NCBI GenBank assembly: GCA_022453515.1 | Contig: JAJNNY010000003.1 | Span: 744,001 to 808,000 of the forward strand | Length of the DNA: 64,000 nucleotides | Source of the DNA: Astrocystis sublimbata | Taxonomy: Eukaryota > Ascomycota > Sordariomycetes > Xylariales > Xylariaceae | Direction: 5' to 3' | Shown here: in pieces, positions 22,101 to 34,598 of the stretch | How the letters are laid out: every line of letters begins with the position of its first letter | Position numbering within the stretch: the stretch's first letter is position 1 | Program-made: the position numbers and the translations under genes | The notes under the pieces: model-generated | What the model was told of the DNA's origin: nothing | The model's database searches: none | What the model saw: the letters and a program-made list of their open reading frames with translations, nothing else

Positions 22101-22875
22101 AGATGGTTCTAAGTTTTACCAAATGCCAAGTATGCAGCGAACTACTCGTAGGCCTAGCTTGGCGGATTTACCGCTTTTTCTCAGGCTCGGTTCAAGCTAG
22201 GTATTAGTCAGGTGCCTGTGAGACGGTCCCGTGTATATTTATGTATTATTTATACGGAAAGGAAGGGACTGGATAGGACTGCAAAATGGTTCTAGCTCTT
22301 CGAACGGTTCAGCCTGTCTTAGATGTTAACCAAACAAGCGAGCGAAGCCTACTGATCTATGGGCGCAGGTTTCGTGGCTGATAGTCTGTCTTTAGGACTA
22401 TATTCATAGCTTCCTCAGGGACATCAGTTGCCCACCCCACTTGCAGCACATTGCCGCGTCGTGAGAGGTCAAGGTGATCTGTATAGTTGTACAGAGATGC
22501 TTGCTTTCGGGTTTTGCATGCCATACACTGTACGATACTGTTATCTCATAAGATATTAGGTATGTTTGATTTGGGTTGATGAGGGACAATAAATATACAT
22601 GTGAGTCTATGAAATCGCCAGAAATAAACTTGGGTATCAGCCTTCCCACCAACACATCACCGCCAAAAAAAAAAAAAAAAAAGGAGCCATAACCGAATGA
22701 GAACATCCCCCCATAAAACACCAAACAAAGGAAGAAAGCGATTTGCGCTCTCCCGGATCGATAGTCATCCTTCTTCGAAACTTCGCTCAAGGGACAAAGT
22801 CGTGCCACTACGCCCCGTGCCCCGGCCGGCAACCTCAGACATCCATCGCCCACCATCCCCGACGGTATCCGCTAC
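19163..22875. other. 3.7-kb stretch, one weak open frame
   Basis: The minus frame 19714-19400 (104 codons) starts in an ACCATGG context with MDFVETSVEFETCAAAIKS. It could be a small gene or an upstream exon, but its second half is Gly/Ala-rich and unconvincing. Beyond 20000 I see only incidental frames. An 18-base poly(A) run sits at 22665-22682, shortly downstream of the RTA1-like gene's stop. Confidence 0.45.
22665..22682. repeat. Poly(A) run of 18 bases
   Basis: A homopolymer of 18 A residues on the plus strand, prone to length error in sequencing. It lies downstream of the RTA1-like gene, where it would read as poly(T). Confidence 0.9.
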
Positions 22876-24227
22876 CTATACCGACTGGCGCATGCCCTTC
22901 CCCGACGTCCCAGGCGCTGTCTGCAACTCGTGGCCGTCCTCGTCCCAGAAACGAGTGGATTTGTCCCTGCCCTTCACCATTCCGTAGACGTCGAAGGGGT
23001 CGAGGAGCGTTGCTACAAAGCCTCGGTCTTCTTTGTAGCCGGGGCCCATGACCTCCGTGATGCCATCTGCGTCTCAACGTCAACTACTGGACTGGATTGA
23101 ACCCCGGATACTCGTATCTCGGAAACTTACCCTTCGCCAGATACAACTTGGTGCTCTGTGGCAGCCACCTCCTCGGGTGTCGAGCATTGATCAGCGCGCT
23201 GTTGACCAGCATGAGCGCCGCCTCGAACACATAGAAGTACCATTCGAAGCGGACGATGGGGTTCTGTCTCCCGAGGTCGAAGCCCTCGGCGAAGTAGTCG
23301 ACCGTCTCCATCTCGAAGTACTCGACGGTTCGGTAGACGGTGCGCGCGAAGATGAGCCCGGTGCTGAGGTAGAGCGTCAGCAGCGGCTGGTTGACCTTGT
23401 TGTGGTTGATGCCGTTCTTGCGACAGCGCGTGTAGAATGTCGTCGCCAGCGCCATGAAGGAGACGATGACGACTAGCTGCAGTATCAGGGCGACTTTGAA
23501 GAGCACGTGGCCGACGTCCTGGAGGCTCTCGGGAAGGGTTCGGTTCGCGACGTAGGCGGCGCCGGTGCCGTTCAATGCCTGTTCCGGTCGGTTAACTTCG
23601 ATGTTCTCTAGCTTTGGGAATTGGATAGCAAGAGTGTGTTCCTGAGGTGAATGCATTGCCATCTTGGGATGCTGTAAAGGGGCGGCTCGGGTATGACCTT
23701 ACCTCGATGACGAAGGATATTGCGGCAAAGGTGGTCAGCACCCGTCCCGGGTGAATAGGTGAGCAATGGGGAACGAAGTACAGTATACGGCCAAGAACAT
23801 AATAATTGGCTAGTTCGTACAACGGACTATCATAGTTGGTTAGCCTTCATTCGTGTGTCTTCACTGTCGACAAGATTAAGTCTTTTTTAGCTGTTGACAT
23901 ACGGTGCTGCGTAGGTCAGTACGATGCTGATGATGTACTTGATGATGTTCCCGGTATCAAAAGCTCCCAGAGCCCTCGCGATGAAGCCACCGGCGAAAAG
24001 GAGTGAGCAGAGCACGTAGAGTCCCGTTAACCTCCAGCTGTGGTAATGACTGCCGTGGGTGATAGTTAGCAAAGATGTCCCAAGTAGTTACTCGATGAAT
24101 GGAGGGTCACTAACACTGCCTGCCAGAAGTGAACCACACCACTGGTTAAGAAAGCTACTGCGAAAAATATGGCGGCTCCCTTGTTGGGTTCGTAGAGCCA
24201 TATGTTGACGCCAACTTCGTCTGACAT
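22876..24227 (-). CDS. RTA1-like seven-transmembrane protein
   Basis: Five exons in gene order (24227-24115, 24049-23903, 23826-23703, 23578-23131, 23066-22876) splice in frame to 340 residues; every intron is GT-AG, 64-124 bases long. The N-terminus reads VNIWLYEPNKGAAIFFAVAF and then HFWQAVHYHSWRLTGLYVLC, the typical opening of RTA1 proteins. A central PLYELANYYVLGRILYFVP, further hydrophobic spans (LFKVALILQLVVIVSFMAL, WYFYVFEAALMLVNSALI), YLSTGLIFARTVYRTVEYFE and the ARHPRRWLP loop complete the family pattern. RTA1 relatives are fungal plasma or vacuolar membrane proteins linked to lipid translocation and resistance to aminocholesterol or other toxic compounds; the substrate here is unknown. 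The C-terminal tail is hydrophilic. Confidence 0.93.
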
Positions 24228-25956
24228 CGTGGTGTTGGGTCAAGAAGTTAGCAGCTTCCTGTCCGTTAGGCTTCTTGTTGTTCTCTCGTATTTAGTCGAG
24301 GGTTCTTCAGCTTCTCGTCAGTTTCAATTGTAATTTCGAACGTGTAGGCTCGGTGATCGTGCTGCAATACACCCTATATCAATTTGTCTCTTGCAATAAG
24401 TCGTATGAAAGGGATTGGCCTAGGAATTAACAAATCGACAAGCTGCCAGGTTAGTCATTGCAGTAACTCCCGTCAGCACCCAAGGGGACATCTTTATAAC
24501 ATTCCATCATCCTAAAGTATTGCTAGGATATGCTTATCGAAGTGCACTTCTGAAGCCAGGCGTTCTCCTAAACAGTCAAAGTACATAGCCGTTGACCAAT
24601 CGCGTTGTGTGTATGAATACGGCGTGTTGTCAGGCATACTACCTAGTAGTGAACGCTGCGATATTGCACCAAGCTACGTAAGCCCAGGTCGGTCACTCCC
24701 GCTGACAAAGGCCTGTAGATCATGGTCTTGGCCATCTTGTTGACATTTTGGGTTTGGTTCGATAACAGCTCCGGGGCAGTGCCAAGCTTGTTTGGAGACG
24801 TCGCTTCTCGCTTTGCACTCTGATTGGACGTATGATCGCTATAATCGTATTCCTCGCTTTCAATCTTGAAGACTAGCATACTGCCAATCTGCGGCTGAGT
24901 GGGCTTAGTTAGGTAAGTAGAGCTTACACATGTTCATACCATGCAAGCGGATATCCCCATATGCTTCACTGTTTTCACGGTTGGTAAAGCAGTCGCCTAG
25001 GATCATGCATGATTCAGACTGACTTCTTAGATTTTTTGATGACTTCACAGCGAAAGGCTTGTCATGTTACCCGAGTGCTTATCTAGGACTAGGTAGTATT
25101 TGTTTTCGGCTCTCTTTCTTGCGCTCAAGTACAGTATTTGCCAGTCGAGGCGGATTGCCGATCAGTGGTGGCCTGAGCTGATCGCAATACCTGCGAGAGC
25201 GCTGTAACAGAATCTGTCTGCGAACTATAAAGTTGCCTAGTGCTCTCACTCTCAATACCAGCCAGTGCTCTCCACTTGGTGGTGTTTTTCGGATCACGAA
25301 CTAGGTAGGAGCAGCTAGATGAGCTTGTAGAAAATGACGAGGCAAGGCGTTCTTAGAAAATCAGATTGCCATACCATCAATTTGCAAGAATGCGGTTGCC
25401 TCGAACAGCTGGTTTCGGAGAGTAACGGGCTGGGATGAAAGGGCCAGAGGTACCAGACAAATGTACAGACATACAAACTGTTCTACTATCATATGTTTCG
25501 ACCCCGAACAGAACTCGGTGGCATACCTTTTCATTCGACTCGATCGTCTTTCTCGCCATAGCATGATAAAGACGCAAGAGCCCGTTGCGCTGAGGTTCAC
25601 AAAAGGTAATAATGAATAAAACCCCACATGAATAATCCAACTGCTGCAGAACAAGAACGCGTTACGCGTTCCTTGAATTAATTTATAGTGGCATGTCCAT
25701 TACTATTCCACGTGTCGGTTCCCTGCTTGAGACGCCAGGCTGTGCGAAGTAAATGCAACTTCAAGCGTCCTCTAGAAGAAAGGCGGGTATATACACATTA
25801 CATCCTGATATCCTGACTCCCCAACACATCCAGCCAATGCGATTGATGACCGTCGTCGCCTGACAGCTTCCTTAACACCGCAACCAAGCAACCAAGCAAC
25901 CTAGTATTCGCCATAATCACATCAAATTATACAATATCAGGGTATATCCCCTTCGC
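24228..25956. other. Upstream region of the RTA1-like gene and 3' flank of inp1
   Basis: No supported gene. Minus-strand frames at 24643-24879 and 25361-25654 have no recognisable domain. Confidence 0.5.
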
Positions 25957-28198
25957 CTAATCAACCTCGGACTCATCATGGTCATAATCATTTGGATATC
26001 TCTTGGCTCTTCGCCGTACTTCTGAGCGGGAAGCGCTATCGCTGCGATTCGAACTTTGATTTGAAAGAGTGTACTCATCGCTATCGCTCAAATCGCTAAA
26101 CTCGCCGTCGGAATAGTAGTCCCACTCCACAGGGATTTGCTCGCCAGCCTCATCAAGCCCATACACCAGGCCTTTCCATTTACCTGACACAATCATCGCA
26201 GCCACCTTGAGCATTAACTTGACAAGGTAGCTGGGCGGACTGAAGAATATCTCCACTGTCCTGAATATGGCGGACGGGAGTCTACGGACGACCGAGAAGC
26301 GGCTCTGCGGCGTCTGGCGCGGCGGAGAAAAGAGGTTCGTCGCGGGTGGGAACGATGAAAGTGCCTGGCGGCTGAAAGAGACACTACTAGCATGTGAACG
26401 TGAACGATGCAGCGGTAGTTTTTCTTCACCCGTAGGTGATCGAGATGCGTCAATAGAGTCTTCGGACTTTTGGTCTGTGGTCAAACACGTGGGTCGCGGT
26501 GTGGGTTCTGCGCTGCCACAGTTCTCTGATGTGACGTTTATTGTGTTCTTCGGCGTGGATACGTCATCTGAGGGATGAGTTGCAGGTGGTGGCGATGCTA
26601 GTGGTGGTGTGGCGGAGGAATGCCACGACTGCATACTGTGGAAGGAATCCGTGGATGCGGTGGGAGACTGAGTTGGCACTGCAGCCGCGTCAGATAGTGG
26701 TTGTGATTGAATCCTCGTTCTGACAGGCTCGATCGATCTCGTAGGTGAAGTCACCACTCTAACCGGCGGGGGAGCAGTATATGAACGCCGTCCAGCGATC
26801 ATACGAGTCCTTCGCTTTCGTGCGAGGTTGACGGGAGCCGCACCCCCAGATCCTTCAAACGACGCCGGCCCTTTTTCGCCATCTGAGGGGTTTGTCTTAA
26901 AAAGGCCGTCATCCTTCTGATCCGGTGAAGAGGCTGGCTCCAGGGTCGCGGCGGCCACTGTATCTGGCGAGTCTGATGGTGTTCGTAAATATGGACTGGG
27001 GCTTCTTTCCTGCCCTTTGAAGCGAAGCGACTCGTGACGTGGTTGGGCATTATGGCTTTTCTCACTCGTCAGCCGTTCGGCGGCGATATCAATACGGTGT
27101 GCTTCTGATGGACCGGCAGGCTTTTCCTCGCCCAAAGCCTCCTTTTCACTCAGGCCAGACTCGGAAGTCGGGAATCCTGACACTTGTCCGGTGGGCGTAG
27201 AGCTATACATTGATGCGTTCGTCGAGCGTCGTCCAAGGGTCTCCCACATGTTGAGGAAATGTTCAACAGTCTGTGCTAAAGGCCCGATCTGTGGCTCGGG
27301 ATGCGATTCCGCGCCCCCCGGAGATGTGTCTCTGGCCCTTAGCCTAGTCTTTCCTAGGCCGTGTAGCGACATGGCACTTGTTGGTGACGTTTCGTAGATA
27401 CGCTTTCCCCTGCTTATAGCCGCGGGTGTATCCGCAGGAGGGGAGAGGTCGGAAAAGGGGGAGGATAGCAAGTTCTTCCCTTCAGCCGTCCACGCTTTCT
27501 TCTTGACAGGCGTTTCAGGGGACTCTGGAAGATCGACGGTGAAGCTTCTTTGGAATGGGCATGCGGTCTTTTCGAACAGAAGCAGGTTGTCGAATACGTC
27601 TCGAAGGAGCACAGCGCGATGGGCGTCTTCGGGCGCAGTGACTGGAACTTCGATTCTCCAGTACTGAGGCCGGCGGATCTGGAGAATGAAACGGCTGTTG
27701 TCTTCATCGACGCACCAGCACTGGCTCCTGGGGAGAATAGGCTGCAAAGCGGAACCGCAGCTGAGAAAGGCGACAGAGCCGGGCGCACGGTAGATCTGTA
27801 GGGCACCTGTGTGAGGTTGTCAGGGCCTGCTTTCTGGGTAGGAGGCGGGATGAAGTGGACGGCCAAGACGTACCAACAGCGATGGTCCTCTCCAAGGGCG
27901 AGGACGGCGGCAGGGAAGCCGGGGCATCTTTATCTGAGGATGCGGGCAGGAAGGCGGTGAGGGCGGTTTGGCTCGCAGTAAATGATATGATGCGGACGGC
28001 GGGGTGGCTGAACATGGTCTCGACGAGGTCGTCGGATCTAGCAGGGATGGCCGGACTGGGCTGCTGCTGGTGGTGTTGCGATGACGCTGGGGTGGACCCA
28101 GCTGGCGGCACGGGGGCGGTCATGACACGACGAGGGCGCGGCACGTCAGGCGCGGTGCCAGTCGCATTGGAGGCGACTCGGGAGGACGGGGACTCCAT
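25957..28198 (-). CDS. inp1: Inheritance of peroxisomes protein 1 (Inp1)
   Basis: Two exons (28198-27874 and 27806-25957, intron of 67 bases) give 724 residues. The conserved N-terminal region runs across the splice site: VGALQIYRAPGSVAFLSCG, then LQPILPRSQCWCVDEDNSRF, LQIRRPQYWRIEVP and VFDNLLLFEKTACPFQRSF. This is the PH-like core of the Inp1 family. Inp1 tethers peroxisomes to the mother-cell cortex by binding Pex3, and so controls how many are passed to daughter cells or hyphal tips. The middle is long, disordered and Ser/Pro-rich. A hydrophobic stretch near residue 640 (PPSYLVKLMLKVAAMIVSGK) is followed by an acidic, Ser-rich C-terminus with DYYSDGEFSDLSDSDEYT. The start at 28198 opens the longest frame and has no in-frame competitor. 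Confidence 0.92.
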
Positions 28199-29075
28199 GG
28201 TAGGTGGCTGGTGTAGCTGGTGTAGCTGGTGTAGTGGTGGTCACGGCTGGGGAGACGACAGACGTGCCTATGGGAGCATCCGCGCGGCCCTATGCGCTCC
28301 TGCACAGCATGGCGACCTTGTAGAGGGTGCCTGGCATCGACGCACCGCAGGCACACAGGCTGCTGCTGTTGCGACGTCGAAATCCAGCTCGCGATGATGG
28401 AGCCGGCGGTGCTCGACGAGGGGTGTTTCGGGTTGCTGTAAATCGACAACGTGGCATGCACCTATGGGTAGGGTAGGCCTGCGTAGATGTGCGCTATGTG
28501 CGTGTGCTGTGGTGCTGTGTGCTGTGTGTTGTGTGTGGCGGTTCACGTGGATTGTCGCGGTGGTATGGATGTGCCAATAGTCTTGGGAGGATGGCCGGAT
28601 CCGTCGTCGCGATGTGATGAGCTGAGCTGAGTGGGTGCGGGTGTCTGACTGTCTTGTCTTGTCTTGTCTTACCTGTTCTGGAGCTGGCCGTCCGTCTTGG
28701 TGGCGACCTAGGACGTATGTAGGTAGCAATTGATATACCTCTCGGTGCTCACATGCGACTGGCATGCTCTCAGTTAGTCCGCCCTATGATCGATGTCATT
28801 CCACGCTATACCCAATCTGTACCTAAGTGGCTCGGGGGCAGGTGTCGTACTATACTATACCTTATTTAGGTGGCTGGGGGTCTGAGTAGGAACCTGGCAA
28901 GGACTGACTGTAATACAGACAACAACAGTTGCCTAAGGTAGGAGCTTGAGAAGCTCTTAAAACGCAGAAACCACGTAGTTACTAGGTAGGCATTACATCT
29001 GTTTCATCTCATGTAATAAAAAGTCAAAAAGTTACTTGTGGTCTGAATAGGTAGCTTCTAGAACATGACAAGAGC
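28199..29075. other. Leader and promoter of inp1; simple repeats
   Basis: No gene. Several short tandem words lie in the probable inp1 5' region: GTGTAGCTG triplication near 28210-28235, a TG/GC-rich run near 28494-28540, and (TCTTG)n near 28652-28672. Confidence 0.55.
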
Positions 29076-30589
29076 TTATGCATCCCAGCCACCCCTACAA
29101 GACTCGTGGCCGTAAGCAAGGTCTTCCTGAGCAGCAGCAGCAGCAGCGTCCAAATTACGAGGAGATTCTAATTTCAACTTCTTGCTGCGAGGAGGCGAGG
29201 CGTCAGACCCATCTAGTGCGACCTTCTCATTCGCCTTGGCAATTGCCTCATCTCTTTGCAGCTTTGCCCAGTCTCTTGCATTTCGGTACGCTGCTGCCCC
29301 AGCTCGGAAGGTTTCGATATCGCTAGTCAGCGCATACGCCTTGATCTGTGTCGTTATATACTCATGAGACCTCCCTGGACTAGCAGACGGTAGGATATGA
29401 CTAGTATATATCTTAAGCTGACCCGAGTGGTAGGCACATGTTATGGTGTATGCCTTGTTATCGAAGTCGTGCCCCGTATCGTTCCTATACGTTTGGAGAC
29501 TGCGCATACCTCTTGCTCCCAATGCACCGTCATAACATGCTTGTCGCTCAGCTACCACGGGGGACCCATCTGGACCCTTGACGGCGAGAAAGAAGTTCGG
29601 CACGATGGGAAGGTCATGCTGTGTCGAAGGAACGATGTGCCCGCTCAGTTCTGCCCATACTCGTTGATCTAGTTGCTCAGTGCGAGCACCATAGTACTGA
29701 TCCGGATTACCGGCCACGAGAGACCCATCCGTCAGATGGTCAAGATTCGTGAACGGAACTTGCCCGGCCACGGACCGAGTGTTATTGAACCCCCCTCCGA
29801 TAATTGGTATCACGTTGGATGTGAGCTGCCACTCTTTCGAAGCCTGTGTCATCGCCCGCTTGATTTGGCGAAATTCACTGTCTGGAAAGCGTGATTGTGA
29901 TAGCGAAGGTCTTCGCCGTGTCAAGACGTCGAGGATGTCGCTTAAATTATCTGGCTGGGGAGGCGATTTGCCGTCTGGATACTCATAACAATCAGGGTAA
30001 ACACCATTATTTATAAGATGTTGCTGAAAGGCCCGGTCATGAGGTCCAGTCCTTTTACTGGGGACTGTTTCTGGCGTAGTAGCCCTCTCTGAAACGGCCA
30101 CCTGGTCACGCTTCCGGCGGCCGAGGCTCGACTTTGGACCTGGGTTCTCCATAACAAGTGACTCGCAATATTCGAACTGGTTATGTATAAAATCAATACT
30201 CTGGAGGTATGCGACAAGTTATATAATATTATTTGAACATGACTCACACCTCGCAAATGCGTCAAATCAGGGCCGCCGTGTCTTGAAAACCTTTTGAGCT
30301 GCGCCCGTTGGTCATCGCACTGCGTCGTAGGTTCGGGCTGTGTCCAGTTGTTGATATTGTGTCTTCGATATGGATATGGTGACTCTTCTGAGATTCTCCT
30401 TTGCAGCTCCCATAAGGCGTTTCGAGTTAGCGGGATCTCGGAAAGGTTGTCCCAAAAAGATGGCGGCGGGCGGGCTGGGTGCTTGACTTCTTGATTTCTA
30501 CGCAAAGGGTCTGAAGTATTATGATAGGGAATTGCCTCCGGACCTGGCGATTGACTTTGCATTATGTATACGGATCTCGACATAGTCAT
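29076..30589 (-). CDS. Member of a lineage-expanded fungal family of unknown function
   Basis: Two exons (30589-30248 and 30176-29076, 71-base intron, GTGAGT...ACCAG) encode about 480 residues. The first exon carries RPPPSFWDNLSEIPLTRNAL and FSRHGGPDLTHLRG. The second carries TGPHDRAFQQHLINNGVYPD, YEYPDGKSPPQPDN, RPSLSQSRFPDSEFRQIKRA, PIIGGGFNNTRSVAGQVPFT, LTDGSLVAGNPDQYYGARTE and CYDGALGARGMRSLQTY. I recall these blocks in numerous paralogous hypothetical proteins of Pezizomycotina, often encoded in accessory regions. They may relate to a nuclease-like fold, but I cannot show that here. The C-terminus has a basic KKLKLE segment and a run of alanines written as repeated CTG on the plus strand. 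An alternative start at 30583 is possible; open sequence continues upstream to 30841 but a splice-like ATG-GTAAGT there suggests a leader intron. Confidence 0.85.
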
Positions 30590-32333
30590 ATCTTTCCTAT
30601 CATAATTAGTAGGTAGAGGTGTTTCAAATTCAGAAGAGTTGTTTGCCCCCGATCTTTGTCTATACTCCACACCCGTACATCTTAAAACACTTACCATAAA
30701 TGTTTTGGACTTAGACAATAGCACATGAAAGTAATCTATAGGGATTGCTGGCATTGTTTCGTTCTTAAATGTGTAGACAAAGGAATGAAATAGACCGTCC
30801 CGGATCTGGCATTCTACTTCTTTCATCCCCACCTGAGGCATATGACATACATATGGACGCAGTCTGCTTGCACCGACAAACCATCAAGTTTATTATAACA
30901 CAACCAAGTTCTAAAAGCATCCGGGGATCAATATCACCGATATCCAAGATAGGCGCACAGTCAGTATGAATTGGGATCGTGTGACTGTCATGTATGCTGA
31001 TATGGATCGAAGCGCTATAGCAGCCGAGTTCAAGTAGTCATAAACCTACTAGTGCCGGGACGCGATCAGCTGACATTGACATCGAACTTAATACACTTCT
31101 GAATAGGACTCTAGGGCAGTGTCATCTGGAATAAACTAGTCGCTCGACTTTCTGAATTTGATTGACGACCCCTTTCCTTTGAGACTCGGAACCTCGGTTG
31201 CCGCCACGAACTCAAGAAGTAGGCGTAGAATCTGAGTACACATAGACATCTTGTAGGTCCATCCCGTAACGGACGCGTTGCTTTAAAGAGGTACGTTATA
31301 GAATATGCTGCCAAATAAAAGACTGTGGTGGCCAAAAGGGGCACTGTAAAAGCGGCAGTAAATAAGTGCTTCCTTGGAAGAGATTGTGAACGTTTTCTAA
31401 ATAAGCTCAATCTATAAACCATTTAAAGGGATACTAGGATATGTGAGCTCAGTCTTAGAATTCTCTCACTGTGGGTATTCTCAACCTGTGATCTTGTTTC
31501 TTTTATCGGCGTCGGACGAGCAAGGCATCCGGCTTCGATCAAACACCCTAGCGAGTCGCGACTTATCTGTAATCGAGGTCAAGTCCATGTTTTCCGCGTC
31601 CTATACAATCTTGGAAGAGACAATGCAGGAATTAATAGTAAATCTCACTTGTTAACAAAACGACCTGTTTTGAAGTGAACTTTTGAAGTGACCTCGGGAG
31701 CTTCTGAAGTGAGCTTTTGAAGTGAAGGAGCAATACTGATATTACCACGCCTTTAGGTACGTACATATTATACCTTACGCTAGGTACCACAGAGCACCTA
31801 GTGGGCACTGAAGCACAACTACATTTGTTAAAAGAAATTAGACTGCAACTATTTAATTATAAACCCTTAATAAATACACAAGAAAAGCTTATTAAATACA
31901 GCATATCCAATATTTCATTCTCTATATTCTTTAATAGTAGTTAATTTCATCTTTTTTTCTTCCAGGATAAGCGATTGAAATCCACTGGCGACCATGGTAA
32001 ATAGGGCATGCACGGGTTCCTTTTTGACCCCATAGTACTACCTGCCCACTGTTTCCGGGTCACTACTAACTAGAGCCATTGCGACACATTTAGCACTGTG
32101 GAGAAACAGTAGGCAGGCATGGCTTAAATTTAGGTAGGAAGTAGGTACCAAGGTACCGTGCCGAGCTTACCTTAACGACCAAATGTCGTCATGCTTGTGA
32201 GCACCCATACAATATTTCCATCAGCATCCCCCGTGCCTCATCACTGCCAAAAACCATACTTTCAGCATCACCCGTGTTCAAGGTATAATCTATCGATACC
32301 CCGCTAAGACCACATTAACAGTGGAAGAGCGCC
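30590..32333. other. Divergent promoter region, partly AT-rich
   Basis: No supported gene between two divergently transcribed genes. Four copies of the word TTTTGAAGTGA or CTTCTGAAGTGA occur at about 31668-31728. The segment 31800-31990 is strongly AT-rich and may be a decayed repeat. Confidence 0.5.
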
Positions 32334-33897
32334 ATGGCCGAACCCAACAAGATCAAGCTTGAGAAGCTTGACAAAGAGAAAGTCAAGGAGGCATTCGATC
32401 TGTCTAACTTCGATCTAAACGCCATTATTCGCGGTGTTCAACTAACTTTTGTTGGTGGTATGCCTATTCATTTTTATATATTTTTTGCATCTTTTGAAGC
32501 AGGGAAAAGATGGAAAAACAAAAACACCCCAGCCCTGATCACTGATCAATGTCCTGGTCAATGTTGACATCTGGCCTTGTCCTCGCTGACGTCGAATAGC
32601 TCATCGGGCGTTGCAGAACCCGGCCATCTTCACCAACTCTCACTATAAGCAAGCCGCCATTGCCGTTGGCGCTGGACTTGCCATTCGGCTGGCCATCACC
32701 ATTCCGGTGTGTAGTATCAGTACCCACATCCTGTTGCTTTTCACTAATCCGCATGTTCGTATTCTTCTAGATCCTAGCCGTCAAGGTCTTTGTCGGCATT
32801 CTATCTTATTTCGCCAACCTTGACCAAGCAAGCTGGGATGATAGTCTTGTCAATGGCCTCGACCTCATTGCCAATCATGTTTTGCAAGTCCCATTATTTC
32901 TCATGACCTTGATGAGATATGTGACACCGACACTAGATGAACTGTATGTATTCGTGTCTCTGCCTGAGACCTCTTATTCGGCTTCTAATTTGAAACTCTT
33001 AGGTTTATGGACTCCCTTCGTTGGGTCGATATGACCTATGTGACCAAACATAAAAATGAAGATCCAGAGTAAGTATATTTGAGTCTTTCATTCCACAATT
33101 CGGCAAAAACTGTGCTCTTAGATGTAGCATGATTATGAAAGCGCCTGGAACACCTAATTGATTCAGGTGCCAAAGATTCCCCCAAGACGGCAGATTCTAA
33201 CTCTTTTCCTTCTAACAGTGACCTTCGGGACATGTACTATCCCAATCTACGTCAATACAAGCAAGTAGATGGAAGTACACACTCCAAGAGCTCTGCAGAG
33301 GCTATCTCCATGTTCATCTGGCGATTCGCGCGCAAGGCAGGTATCTCGCTAGCTATCTTTGCGTTGTCGTATGTCCCATATATCGGCAAGCTAGTTCTCC
33401 CTGCTGCCAGTTTCTATACCTTCAATAAGGCCGTTGGCCTAGGCCCTGCGGCTGTGATCTTCGGTACCGGAATCTTCCTCCCAAAACGCTATCTAGTGAT
33501 CTTCCTACAGACCTACTTCTCGTCTCGAAGCCTCATGCGTGAACTACTGGAGCCGTACTTCGCGCGGATTCACTTGAGCAAGGAGCAGAAGAAGAACTGG
33601 TTCCGTAGTCGAGAGGGTCTGCTCTTCGGGTTTGGCATTGGTTTCTATACGCTGCTTCGCGTTCCTTTGCTAGGAGTCTTGATCTATGGTATTGCGGAAG
33701 CCTCGACGGCGTACTTGATCACTAAGATTACAGACCCTCCACCGCCTCAGACCGCGACTACGCAACAGAAGCAACAGTTCCTCGACAGCCAACAAGTCTG
33801 GACAAATAAGCACGAGTTTCTCAATCTTTCACTTGCTGACCTGGACGCTGCACTCGGTGAAAACTCAAAAATGGGCACTAGACAGAAGGAACTTTAA
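32334..33897 (+). CDS. UsgS-type transmembrane protein
   Basis: Five exons (32334-32457, 32600-32706, 32771-32943, 33003-33068, 33219-33897) yield 382 residues. The sequence includes FDLNAIIRGVQLTFVGAHRA, LQNPAIFTNSHYKQAAIAVG, VPLFLMTLMRYVTPTLDELF, RDMYYPNLRQYKQVDG, LPAASFYTFNKAVGLGPAAV, PKRYLVIFLQTYFSSRSLMR and the near-C-terminal YGIAEASTAYLITKITDPPP. I recognise this as the conserved fungal family annotated as transmembrane protein UsgS, with several hydrophobic spans; its biochemical role is not known to me. The fourth intron (33069-33218, 150 bases) is more than twice as long as the second and third and resembles an intron in the next gene (see findings). Confidence 0.88.
33069..33218 (+). 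repeat. Introner-like intron, copy A
   Basis: Intron 4 of the UsgS-type gene. Its first 26 bases match those of the formamidase intron at 35685 at 23 positions, and AGATTCTAACTCTTTT at 33192-33207 is identical to 35811-35826. Intermediate blocks (GGCAAA...TGCTCT, ACACCTxATxGAT) also align. The flanking exons are unrelated. Confidence 0.7.
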
Positions 33898-34598
33898 GGA
33901 GAGCGGAAATTGTGTTGAAAGCTGTAAGGTAGTTCTTGTGTCGGTGCTTGGATGGTTGTGAGACAACTGAGTTAATAAAGGGAGAAAACCTTGATGTTCT
34001 ATCGTTCGATCGACGGTATAGTGTTAGTGCCCTACTCTTCCTAAGTTGTATGCTCCACCACTAAACTGGGCGATTGCACAGGTCATGGTAGAGCTGACCA
34101 GATCTATTCTCAAAACCGAAAAAGAAACACATGCGACCACGCAGAAATACTAGGGTACCTGTTTTGGAAGCGAAGAGTCATATCTCCTATCATCAGTCGT
34201 CCCCTTGCCCAGTGAATTCGAGAGACCAATCTGGCAATCGTACTATGTAGATAACGCTGCAAGCCGCATCCCCGCCTCCCACGTGCGAAGATTGCATTAC
34301 GTGGGGTGTTTGGTTACGCTGACAGACTGATAAGAGCAACTGCGGAGTCATGCCGTTTGCTGAAGCACCACGTACACAGAGACTAGGGATGACAAGGGCT
34401 TGGAGGTTGGAGCACCACGTCTGTTATAGGTAGGTTGGTAGCTTCTGCATGTCGCTCCTTTGACAAGATGACCTATCTATGATGCGGGGTAAGGTAGGTT
34501 TGAGACAAGCTGTGTGGTATTAAAGTCGGAAGTCTGAATCGTGTCTTCAACTATCAAGAAGCCATTGATCCATATCTTCAACTCCCACATAAAGAAAT
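33898..34598. other. Intergenic between UsgS-type gene and formamidase
   Basis: No gene seen. It serves as the 3' flank of the first gene and promoter of the second, in the same orientation. Confidence 0.55.
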
